This document shows positions 1-7,578 of a stretch of 64,000 bases of DNA, in pieces. Below the pieces are notes generated by a model. It saw nothing but the letters and a program-made list of their open reading frames with translations. It was not told where the DNA came from and searched no databases. Numbering within the stretch: the first letter of the stretch is position 1; every line of letters begins with the position of its first letter. Source of the stretch: Peptostreptococcus stomatis DSM 17678 (GTDB taxonomy: Bacteria > Bacillota > Clostridia > Peptostreptococcales > Peptostreptococcaceae); contig NZ_ADGQ01000060.1 of NCBI RefSeq assembly GCF_000147675.1, forward strand, positions 116,586-180,585, given 5' to 3'. Both the position numbers and the translations under genes were made by a program.

Positions 1-1
1 T

Positions 2-481
2 AATAAGGACCACATATTTGCTATGGGAGATATCAATGGTGGACCTCAGTTCACATATGTATCTTTAGATGACTACCGTATTGTGAAAAGCTACCTAGAT
101 GGCAAGGGTGAATATACAAGGGATGACAGACAGCCAATAGCTTTTTCAGCATTCCTTCATCCTACATTCTCAAAAGTAGGTCTAAGTGAAAATGATGCGA
201 TAAAGGCAGGATATAAGGTTAAGATAGCAAAGCTGCCAGTAACTGCAATTCCAAAGGCAAAGATACTTGGAAACCAGACAGGTATTTACAAGGCCGTTGT
301 AGATGCTGATACAGACCAGATTTTAGGTGTTGTCTTATTCGGAGAGGAATCTCATGAAGTGATAAATATTGTGGTATTGGCTATGATTATGAAACAGCCA
401 TATACAGTGTTGGCAAATCAGATTTTTACTCATCCTACTATGGCAGAGGCATTGAATGACTTGTTTGGGATGATTAAGTAG
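2..481 (+). CDS. FAD/NAD(P)-dependent disulfide oxidoreductase, C-terminal part (5' end outside window)
   Basis: This is the C-terminal half of a class I pyridine nucleotide-disulfide oxidoreductase. The reading frame is open from base 2, ahead of the first ATG at 23, so the gene begins upstream of the window. The first residues read NKDHIFAMGDINGGPQFTY, the family's second FAD-contacting GD motif with the downstream helix. The rest is the dimerisation domain, ending in IFTHPTMAEALNDLF, which holds the conserved His-Pro of glutathione and mercuric reductase-type enzymes. The redox-active cysteines would lie upstream, so the substrate cannot be assigned. Confidence 0.85.
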   Translation, partial: NKDHIFAMGDINGGPQFTYVSLDDYRIVKSYLDGKGEYTRDDRQPIAFSAFLHPTFSKVGLSENDAIKAGYKVKIAKLPVTAIPKAKILGNQTGIYKAVVDADTDQILGVVLFGEESHEVINIVVLAMIMKQPYTVLANQIFTHPTMAEALNDLFGMIK

Positions 482-516
482 TGAGTTCGGATAAGCAAAT
501 TATGAATAGGTAATTA

Positions 517-580
517 AGTAGAATTAAGTTAGGAGGTGTGACTTTGTAGGGGTTAGATTGATGAGGGACTTAATTCTACT
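517..580. repeat. 13-bp perfect inverted repeat
   Basis: The arms agtagaattaagt (517-529) and acttaattctact (568-580) are exact reverse complements around a 38-base loop. They lie between the oxidoreductase stop and the dead Mrr gene. No T tract follows, so a standard terminator is unlikely. It may be a scar of insertion or deletion, or an operator. Confidence 0.5.
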
Positions 581-641
581 AAATTCATATGCTGTTTATT
601 AAGTTCAAAATATTTAATAAAAAGAAGGAGATTAAAAATAT

Positions 642-1331
642 ATGTCAAATCAAGTATAGTATGCACATCAACGCAGCGTTAAATGGTTAAAACATCTGCC
701 AAGGACACAGTTCTCACAAGGGGCTTTATATGAGATTGGTTCACTATTGACATTCTTTATGGTAAAAAACTACGCTGATGAATATATTGATATACTTAGA
801 ACTGGCACTAAACAAAAAATTGGTATTAGTGATAGTGAAGATAATGATAGTTTAGGAGTAATTGCTGAACAGATTTCTGATACGACAAAAGATTATATTT
901 TAAAAGAACTTAGCAAAAATTTGAAAGGGTATGCATTAGAAGATTTTGTAGAAGATTTATTAAAAGCTATGGGATATCATACCAGATTATCAAAACAAGG
1001 CGGTGATAGCGGTATTGACATAATAGCTTATAAAGATGAGCTACCTCCTAGAATTCTCGTCCAAGTTAAGAGTCAAGATAGTGATATAAAAGAATCTGTT
1101 ATACAGTCATTGAAAGGTGCAATGCGTGAAGGTGATTATGGCCTTTTTGTAACATTATCAAACTATACAAAAAATGCACAGAAATATTTGGATAATACGC
1201 CAATAATTAGGGGCATTAATGGAACAGAACTAGTTGAATTAATATTAAAATATTATCATGACTTAAGTGATAAATATAAAAAGATGATTCCACTGAAGAT
1301 GGTATATATTCCAGTTCCAAAAGAAGACTAA
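642..1331 (+). pseudogene. Mrr-type restriction endonuclease gene with in-frame amber codon
   Basis: An ATG at 642, with an AGGAG ribosome site at 626-630, opens MSNQV and then meets TAG at 657-659 in the same frame. Translation of the following codons gives YAHQRSVKWLKHLPRTQFSQ, continuing unbroken into the open frame from 747. The Mrr catalytic core is intact: GIDIIAY followed by ILVQVKSQ supplies the PD-(D/E)XK-like Asp and Gln-x-Lys near the middle of the protein. Mrr-family enzymes cut modified DNA. Restart at the ATG at 747 would give a 194-residue protein lacking about 30 residues, with no good ribosome site. The gene is probably inactive, although a sequencing error at one base could restore it. 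Confidence 0.8.
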
Positions 1332-1493
1332 TTTAATTGCTGGTTAAATTTTGTTAAGACTGGAAATCCAAATGACAATGGTCTTCCTAAGTGGGAACCA
1401 TACACAAGTAGTAAGGTGATCGAATTTGTCGACAGGGTGGAGATGATTTTAGATCCTAACGAAAGTCTCTATAAGATTTTTGAAAAGGATTAG
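1332..1493 (+). pseudogene. C-terminal stub of a type B carboxylesterase
   Basis: Directly after the Mrr stop codon the same frame reads NCWLNFVKTGNPNDNGLPKW and ends at TAG 1491-1493. The pattern W-x-N-F-x-K-T-G-N-P-N, then L-P-x-W-P/E-x-Y, is the conserved C-terminal signature of carboxylesterase/para-nitrobenzyl esterase proteins. Only about 53 codons remain, with no start codon and no catalytic Ser, Glu or His region. It looks like the relic of a gene whose 5' part was lost when the Mrr gene arrived or during later deletion. Confidence 0.75.
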
Positions 1494-1759
1494 CCTTTAT
1501 AAAATTCTTATCTGGGTAAGAAAGTTCAAAAAGTAAATAGAATTAGTAGTTTTAAAAAATAATCTTAGATAAATAATTATACTACAAATATATATTTAAA
1601 ATATAAACTAGTGAATATAAAACATTTACTGCTTTTTTCTTGCTTATAACTAATAATATATAATTTAATGTAATTTTATTTATAAAAATTAAATTTAACA
1701 TGTATTTACACATATATAGACATATAGACAGATTTTTAAAAAAATAAATAAATACATTA

Positions 1760-1788
1760 TTGAAATAGAATATAAACCATGCTATAAT
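1760..1788 (+). promoter_or_regulatory. Sigma-A promoter of the wall-anchored flavoprotein gene
   Basis: TTGAAA (1760-1765) and TATAAT (1783-1788) are separated by 17 bases. They lie in a very AT-rich, gene-free stretch (1494-1966). The predicted transcript would start near 1795 and carry an untranslated leader of about 170 bases. Confidence 0.7.
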
Positions 1789-1805
1789 TGATATCAGTTG
1801 AGGAC

Positions 1806-1950
1806 TTTAATATTGCGAAAATGGTAGTAATATTAAATTAAAAACATCTGTATAAGGTAGGAATGCAGATAGGATATAGTCATATTTGACTATATCTAGT
1901 GAGGGTGTATATAGAGGAAAAACTGCGGTTTTATCTTTGTATATAAATAA
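1806..1950 (+). promoter_or_regulatory. Structured 5' leader, unclassified
   Basis: The leader between promoter and start codon holds successive stem-loops. These are tttaatatt/aatattaaa (1806-1814 with 1829-1837), atctg/cagat (1846-1850 with 1866-1870), a perfect 10-bp stem gatatagtca/tgactatatc with a 4-base loop (1873-1896), and a weaker aaaac/gtttt hairpin near 1920-1933. I could not match it to the FMN, c-di-GMP, c-di-AMP or TPP riboswitch patterns. It may be a regulatory RNA or a protein-binding leader. Confidence 0.45.
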
Positions 1951-1966
1951 TTCAAGGGGGTACTTT

Positions 1967-4900
1967 ATGAAAAAAGTAGTAAATGTACTGCTTGCGACAA
2001 CATTGGCGACAAGCAGTATAGCAGTATTACCAAATGCTGCACTTGCAGATTCAGCTGGATCGACAGTTGAAAGGATTGGTGGGATCAATAGGTATGAGAC
2101 TTGTGTCAATATCTCTAAAAAATCATTTGATAATTCAGATGTAGCAATATTGGCGTCAGGTCAAAAAGTTCATGATGCTTTGACAAGTGGAGGTATAGCT
2201 GCAAAGTTAAAGGCACCATTATTACTTACAAAAAAGGATACTTTACCGAACGTAGTAATGGATGAATTAAAGAGACTTAAGGTTAAAAGAGTCATTTTTG
2301 TTGGTGGCGAACAAAGTATATCTAAGTCATTAGAAAACCAGCTAGCTAAAACTTTCAAGGTTCAAAGAGTGAGTGGAAAAGATAGATATGAGACTTCCAT
2401 CAAGTTAGCAGAAGAATTAAACAAGGGTTCTAAGCAGGAAAATATTATCGTAAATGCTAATACTGTAGATGCCTTGTCAGCAGGACCAGTAGCAGCTAAA
2501 TTAAATAGGTCAATAATATTGACTGATGGAAAAAATTTACCAGAAGGATCTAAATCTGTTGTAGATATTAATTCATCTAGTAATATCATGATAGGTGGAA
2601 CAGATTCTATGAATATCAAAGGCTTAAAGGGAGATAGGATATCTGGTATAAACAGATATGAAACATCTACAAAAATAGCTGAAAAGTATTACCAGGGTAA
2701 CAATGACAAGGTTGTGTTAGCTAACGGAACAAATTATATAGATGCCCTATCTGCAATTAACCTAGTACTTAGCAAAAAGGCACCAGTACTATTGGCTAAA
2801 ACAGATGCCTTAGATGCCAGTGTATCTAAGTACCTAGAAAAGAATGCAAAGGGTGCATACCTTCTAGGTGGGGAAGATTCTATTTCAGCTAGTCTTTCTA
2901 AAAACATTGAGAAAACTATAAAAGATGCTCAGTCTAAGGGTTCAAAGAGAACAGACGATAGGAAAAATGAAAATAAGAAGCCGGATAACAATAAACCAGA
3001 CAATAAAAAACCTGACAGCCCTGTAGAATATGATGAAGTTAAGGTTTTAAAAGATGGTAAGTATGAAGTAGAAGCAGAAGGTTTCTCTAAACTATATGCT
3101 AAGTCTAAAAATAATAAATTAGTTGCAACTGTTGAAAATGGCAAGATAAAAGATATTGACTTTGAATACAATGATACCGATTCAGAAGTATACAAAAAAC
3201 CTTTTGGACAGAATAAAGATAAATTATTTAAAAAACTAAAGGATAATAATTATTTCTTAGACAAGGACAAGGCAGAAAGTTTAAAAGAACTGAATACTAT
3301 TGCTGATAAACTATATAAACTTGTTAAAGAAGATCCTAATGTTTTAAGAACAAACACTGAAGGTATCAAAAAGATAAACGATGAACACAAGGTTGATATA
3401 GTAACATCTGCAACATATACAACAGCAAGTTTATATAAGGGTAGTCATGACCTTATAAAGAAGATCAACGATGCTGCTGAAATCAAGAAGGTTCCTAGAC
3501 CTAAAAAAACTGATAAGCTTAATCTTTTAGCAAAAGAAGATTTTACTAAGCTAGATTTAAATAAAAACTATCCGGATGGAGTTTATTATGGAGACGGATT
3601 CGGTTATATAGACAGTAAGCCAATACCACTAAAAGTTACTGTAGAGGCTGGTAAGATAAAGAGTGTAGAATTCGTAAAGGATGAAGTTTTAAAAGTAAAG
3701 CCTAATGATGAATATCCAGATCTACCAGATGATGGTAAAACTTTTATCAAGGGATATGAAGGAGCTATTGCTCTAGCTAAATCAGGCGAGACTAATAGAC
3801 TTAACTATTTTTTGAAATCTGCAAGAGATACAGAAAGAAAGGTAATTAGTGAGGTTAAAAAATCAACTAGTGATGCTACTGTAGAAGCATATAACAAGGT
3901 ATTAGATGAATTGTTCTCAAAGCATGAATTTGGTACACAAAAATTAAGACTTGATAAGAGTCACTTCGATAAGAACGTGCCACATGTATTAGAGTCAAGA
4001 TTAAATTATTTAACAAGAACATACATGAATGAAGATCTTGATTACAGATACAAGGTGGATACTATAAGTGGAGCTACTTATACTGCCACAGGAACTATTG
4101 AAGCTATAGCAAATGCACTTAAAAAATCGGATTCTGATGTTAATTTCACTAACCTAACAATTCCAGAAAATAAAGGTTTGAAAGCTAGTTACAACGGAGG
4201 AAGTGAAATCGACTTTAATCAGATAGGATTCAAGGCAGAAATGCTTAAAAAGGGTGAAAATAAGCCAGTAGAAATAGCATTTAAGGACTTTGAAAAACAT
4301 GGTATAAAGTTATGCTATGTAGATCATGCAACTGGAGAACTTAAAGAAATAAAGGGCAAGTTAAAATTAACTAAAGAAAACCTAGGATATGACACAAAGA
4401 AGGGTCTAGCTCTTAGATTAGTTCATGAAAAGACTAACACTGTTAAACTAATAAAGTCTATACAGATTTTTGATAATACAAAAATTCAGTGCACAGTTAA
4501 AAAAGTGCAGGTAAGTGAAGTTGGTAAAGAGGATTGGAAGGATGTAGAAGGATTTAACAGTACTCTTGATCCAAAGACTAAGCAGTTAGATTTCAATCAG
4601 AAACTTACTATATCTGAAGAAGTATCAAAAGCTTTGAAGGGTAAGAAGATAAAGTTTAGACTTGTTACAACAAGAGAAGACAACAATGGAGAAAAGATCT
4701 TTAATCTAAAGGGCGGAGACATAGTATGGCCAATATTTGATGATAGTGGCTATTACTCATTCACTATTGCTAATGAAGACTTTACTTCAGGTAGTGAACA
4801 GTACAAGTTAGATCAGGCAGGTATAAATAACTTCAGATTTGCTTTCAATGGAATAAAGTCAGGAGACTTTAGAGATGCCGTTGATGAACTTGCTCGTAAA

Positions 4901-5983
4901 AAGTATGAGATTAGAACTCAGACTATCAATTTAAATAAAGAAGATACTAATAAGAGCATAGAAGATTTAAAAGCCTTAGCCAAAGAAAAAGTTGATACTA
5001 AGTTAATTAAAGATGCATTCCAAAGAGGATTAATGAGTCAGAAGGGACAAGCATTATTAGATTCAGCAAAAGCAGTAGTAGATTACGATGAGATAGCTAA
5101 TGCTATAAAGACCGCTGCAACAAAGGCACAAACAAAGTTTGATGTTAAATTTGAATTTGATGATGGTTCTATATATAAATTTAGACTTCCTGTATATTTT
5201 GAAATAAAGAAAGAGAAAAAGCACCTTCAACTTAAATTTGAGGAAGCTATAAAAGAAAAAAATGTACAGCTTTTACAAGCAGTACCAGATAGCTTTAAAG
5301 CCAATGACGAGGCAGCAAAGAAGAATCTAGAAGCTTTATCAAATACATATGGTAAGTTAGATAGAGATAAAATTGCTGAAAATGTTAAAACAACATATGG
5401 TAGCGCATCTAATAATATGTTTGTTGAGAAGGTAGAAATAGCTGATAGTGAATTAGAGAAAATAAACACAAGTAAGACTGGTGTATATAGTGTGAAAGCT
5501 ACAGTGAAACTAATTGATTCTAACCAGGAAGAAACTAGAGGTGTGTTTGATATTCCGTTCGAAGTAGTACCATATCAGTCTGTAGGTTTCCATCCAAGTT
5601 TAAATAAATATAGTAAAACTACTAAATTGGAATACGGACCTGAAGAAAATATTGATATTACTCGTGATAAGGGCAATCAATCATTCTTAGGTTATTGGTT
5701 AAACTACTCTAAGAGATTAAATGCTGATGGAAATTGGGATACTACAGATTTTGAAAAAATAAGAGTAAATACATTAGAAGATCTTAAATTATTCACAATA
5801 GATGTTGTAAAGGGTGAGAAGGATACATATACTAAAGATGATATTGTAGACTTGACAAAGCCTGCAAAAGAGATTTTGGATCCTAATGGTCCAACTAAAT
5901 TATACCTATATAACTTTGCAAAATCTGTAAATGGTGAACAACCACAAAAGGTATTAATAGGAGAATTTACTTTAAAGAAGTAA
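1967..5983 (+). CDS. Cell-wall-anchored protein with CWB2 repeats and two FMN-binding domains
   Basis: The predicted product has 1338 residues. The ATG at 1967 is chosen because AAGGGGG lies 6 bases upstream and the protein then opens with a clear signal peptide cut near NAALA. Residues about 30-330 are three CWB2 (PF04122) repeats, each with an R-I/V-x-G-x-x-R-Y-E-T motif; in clostridia these hold proteins to the wall through anionic polymer. A Lys/Asn/Asp/Pro linker follows. Two FMN_bind-type domains come next, ending in VDIVTSATYTT (residues 476-486, with Ser in place of the usual Gly) and VDTISGATYT (697-706), the sites where ApbE attaches FMN to Thr. The C-terminal ~600 residues are Lys-rich and unrecognised. 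The likely role is an outward-facing electron carrier or reductase, inferred from the domains and the neighbouring FMN-binding genes. Confidence 0.85.
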   Translation: MKKVVNVLLATTLATSSIAVLPNAALADSAGSTVERIGGINRYETCVNISKKSFDNSDVAILASGQKVHDALTSGGIAAKLKAPLLLTKKDTLPNVVMDELKRLKVKRVIFVGGEQSISKSLENQLAKTFKVQRVSGKDRYETSIKLAEELNKGSKQENIIVNANTVDALSAGPVAAKLNRSIILTDGKNLPEGSKSVVDINSSSNIMIGGTDSMNIKGLKGDRISGINRYETSTKIAEKYYQGNNDKVVLANGTNYIDALSAINLVLSKKAPVLLAKTDALDASVSKYLEKNAKGAYLLGGEDSISASLSKNIEKTIKDAQSKGSKRTDDRKNENKKPDNNKPDNKKPDSPVEYDEVKVLKDGKYEVEAEGFSKLYAKSKNNKLVATVENGKIKDIDFEYNDTDSEVYKKPFGQNKDKLFKKLKDNNYFLDKDKAESLKELNTIADKLYKLVKEDPNVLRTNTEGIKKINDEHKVDIVTSATYTTASLYKGSHDLIKKINDAAEIKKVPRPKKTDKLNLLAKEDFTKLDLNKNYPDGVYYGDGFGYIDSKPIPLKVTVEAGKIKSVEFVKDEVLKVKPNDEYPDLPDDGKTFIKGYEGAIALAKSGETNRLNYFLKSARDTERKVISEVKKSTSDATVEAYNKVLDELFSKHEFGTQKLRLDKSHFDKNVPHVLESRLNYLTRTYMNEDLDYRYKVDTISGATYTATGTIEAIANALKKSDSDVNFTNLTIPENKGLKASYNGGSEIDFNQIGFKAEMLKKGENKPVEIAFKDFEKHGIKLCYVDHATGELKEIKGKLKLTKENLGYDTKKGLALRLVHEKTNTVKLIKSIQIFDNTKIQCTVKKVQVSEVGKEDWKDVEGFNSTLDPKTKQLDFNQKLTISEEVSKALKGKKIKFRLVTTREDNNGEKIFNLKGGDIVWPIFDDSGYYSFTIANEDFTSGSEQYKLDQAGINNFRFAFNGIKSGDFRDAVDELARKKYEIRTQTINLNKEDTNKSIEDLKALAKEKVDTKLIKDAFQRGLMSQKGQALLDSAKAVVDYDEIANAIKTAATKAQTKFDVKFEFDDGSIYKFRLPVYFEIKKEKKHLQLKFEEAIKEKNVQLLQAVPDSFKANDEAAKKNLEALSNTYGKLDRDKIAENVKTTYGSASNNMFVEKVEIADSELEKINTSKTGVYSVKATVKLIDSNQEETRGVFDIPFEVVPYQSVGFHPSLNKYSKTTKLEYGPEENIDITRDKGNQSFLGYWLNYSKRLNADGNWDTTDFEKIRVNTLEDLKLFTIDVVKGEKDTYTKDDIVDLTKPAKEILDPNGPTKLYLYNFAKSVNGEQPQKVLIGEFTLKK

Positions 5984-6035
5984 TAAAGCAACAATAAATA
6001 TTTGTTGAAATACTAAAGCAAATCAATACATATTC

Positions 6036-6075
6036 AGCAACATCATAAAAATTAACTTATGATGTTGCTGTTTTT
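6036..6075 (+). terminator. Rho-independent terminator
   Basis: A perfect 13-bp stem (6036-6048 with 6057-6069, arm agcaacatcataa) with an 8-base loop is followed by GTTTTT. It ends the transcript of the wall flavoprotein. Confidence 0.9.
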
Positions 6076-6153
6076 AATAATGCACTTAGTTTATGATTTA
6101 TAATTTAGATAAAATTATAATGCTGAACTGTGTTTTAATTATGAAAACTATCG

Positions 6154-6201
6154 GGTCAATGTTAACACTATAGTTGACCGACATTAACTTGGGGATATAA
6201 A
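6154..6201 (+). promoter_or_regulatory. Promoter with overlapping dyad operator
   Basis: TTGACC (6174-6179), 16 bases, then TATAAA (6196-6201) forms a promoter for the downstream membrane/FMN-binding genes. The -35 hexamer is also the right arm of a dyad, ggtcaa (6154-6159)/ttgacc (6174-6179), around a 14-base spacer containing gttaac. A repressor bound here would cover the -35 element. The TetR gene at 9801 is one candidate binder, by proximity only. Confidence 0.55.
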
Positions 6202-6241
6202 GTTCTAAACAACCTAAAATTTGGGGAAGGAAGTGATAAGA

Positions 6242-6964
6242 TTGGTTATTGAAATATGCATCTTTTTTATCGTAGCTTTAGCCTATTATTTCGCTGACTA
6301 TATAAAAAAGTTTTGCAAAGAAATATACATTGTAACTTCAGTTATTTCTTTGATGTCTATTATCCATACAATCTATCTCTTGAATGGATATAGCATTAGT
6401 TATTTGGTAGGACTAAAACAATTTATGAGGGCTATAGATTCTGGTGCAATGGGAGGAGCATTCTTTATCCTAGTCATGTATATGGGTGTTTTTGATATGA
6501 AGTATAAAGTATCAAAAAGATTGAGGATGAACAGGGGAGAATTATCAATTATTGCATGTATTTTTACTATACCTCATAACACACATTACTTTTTTGCATT
6601 TTTATTAAATAGCAAAAATATTGTTAAAATGAGTGGGATTCCACTGTGGACAAATCTAATGATGTTCAGTGCTGGCGTATTTGCAATAGGGATAATGTTG
6701 CCACTATTTGTAACATCATTTAGATTAATAAGGAAAAAAATGACAGGCAAGAAATGGAAAAGCTTGCAAGAATTTGCATATATTTTTTATGCCATGGTTT
6801 TTGTACAGGTTATAATGGTTTATATATCTAAACCATCATCATTGGTAAGAAATATAAATTTAGCTTTCTATTGTCTTGTTTTCATTTCATACACTTTCTT
6901 CAAGGTTAAGATAATTATGGAAAAGAAGTTTGCGGCCAAAAAGGCAAGTTTGGCTGTAAAGTAG
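6242..6964 (+). CDS. Ferric-reductase-like haem membrane protein
   Basis: The product has about 240 residues with roughly six membrane segments. It contains paired histidines in hydrophobic helices (SIIHTIYLL, and TIPHNTHYFFAFL), as in the ferric reductase-like/YedZ (MsrQ) membrane domain that binds b haem. The TTG at 6242 is chosen because AGGAAGTGAT, a near-perfect anti-16S match, lies 4 bases before it; TTG 6221 and GTG 6233 are less well placed. Lying between the wall flavoprotein and two FMN-binding proteins, it could pass electrons from membrane quinol or a cytosolic donor to extracytoplasmic flavins. That role is inferred. Confidence 0.65.
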   Translation: MVIEICIFFIVALAYYFADYIKKFCKEIYIVTSVISLMSIIHTIYLLNGYSISYLVGLKQFMRAIDSGAMGGAFFILVMYMGVFDMKYKVSKRLRMNRGELSIIACIFTIPHNTHYFFAFLLNSKNIVKMSGIPLWTNLMMFSAGVFAIGIMLPLFVTSFRLIRKKMTGKKWKSLQEFAYIFYAMVFVQVIMVYISKPSSLVRNINLAFYCLVFISYTFFKVKIIMEKKFAAKKASLAVK

Positions 6965-7053
6965 AATATATGAATATATATCTAACCAGATTATATTCCT
7001 AATATAATTGTGGTAAAGAGGGAGTCAAATTAATTTATACTTGGAGGTGTGTA

Positions 7054-7578
7054 ATGGAAAAGAAAAATATGATAATAACTGCTGCAATATCTTTCTTGTT
7101 AGTCGTTGCAATAGTAATGGGGACAAGTATAAGTAAAAATAAGGTGGCAAGAAACGATAGTTCACCATCAAATAGAGTGCAAAGTGAGGATAATAAAGGT
7201 GATACATCTAATTCACCTTCAAATGATGATAGCAGTAACAGTGATATAAATTCAGAAAAGAAACCTAGTTCAAATAATGATTCAAGTTCTAATTCTAATT
7301 CATCTAGTTCAAAATACAAGGATGGAGAATATACAGGAAGTGCTCCTGGCTATCATGGGGATGTTAAGGTAAGTGTCAGGGTAGAAGGAGGACAAATTAA
7401 AGATATCCGTATTGTTGAGAATTCTGATGATGCAGAATACTTTGAAAAGGCTAGATCGTTGATATCCGACATAGTAAGTAAACAAAGTACAGATGTATCA
7501 GTTGTTAGTGGTGCGACTTATAGTTCCAATGGGATTATAGGTGCAGTTAATAACGCATTGGCTAGTGGAGGAAATTAA
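7054..7578 (+). CDS. Membrane-anchored FMN-binding protein, single domain
   Basis: The product has 174 residues. Residues 5-25 form one uncleaved membrane helix with no lipobox Cys. Residues 30-85 are a Ser/Asn/Asp-rich flexible linker. The remainder is one FMN_bind (PF04205) domain opening KYKDGEYTGSAPGY and closing VVSGATYSSNGI, the ApbE flavinylation site with Thr as likely acceptor. A GGAGGTG ribosome site precedes the ATG. The stop codon overlaps the start of the next gene by one base (TAATG), so the two are translationally coupled. FMN_bind proteins act as one- or two-electron carriers outside the membrane in Rnf, Nqr and extracellular electron transfer systems. Confidence 0.85.
   Translation: MEKKNMIITAAISFLLVVAIVMGTSISKNKVARNDSSPSNRVQSEDNKGDTSNSPSNDDSSNSDINSEKKPSSNNDSSSNSNSSSSKYKDGEYTGSAPGYHGDVKVSVRVEGGQIKDIRIVENSDDAEYFEKARSLISDIVSKQSTDVSVVSGATYSSNGIIGAVNNALASGGN

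Noticed and set aside
1807-2109. Minus-strand open frame of 100 codons over the wall flavoprotein start
   Set aside because: It lies opposite the signal peptide and leader of a well-supported gene and has no ribosome site or recognisable domain.
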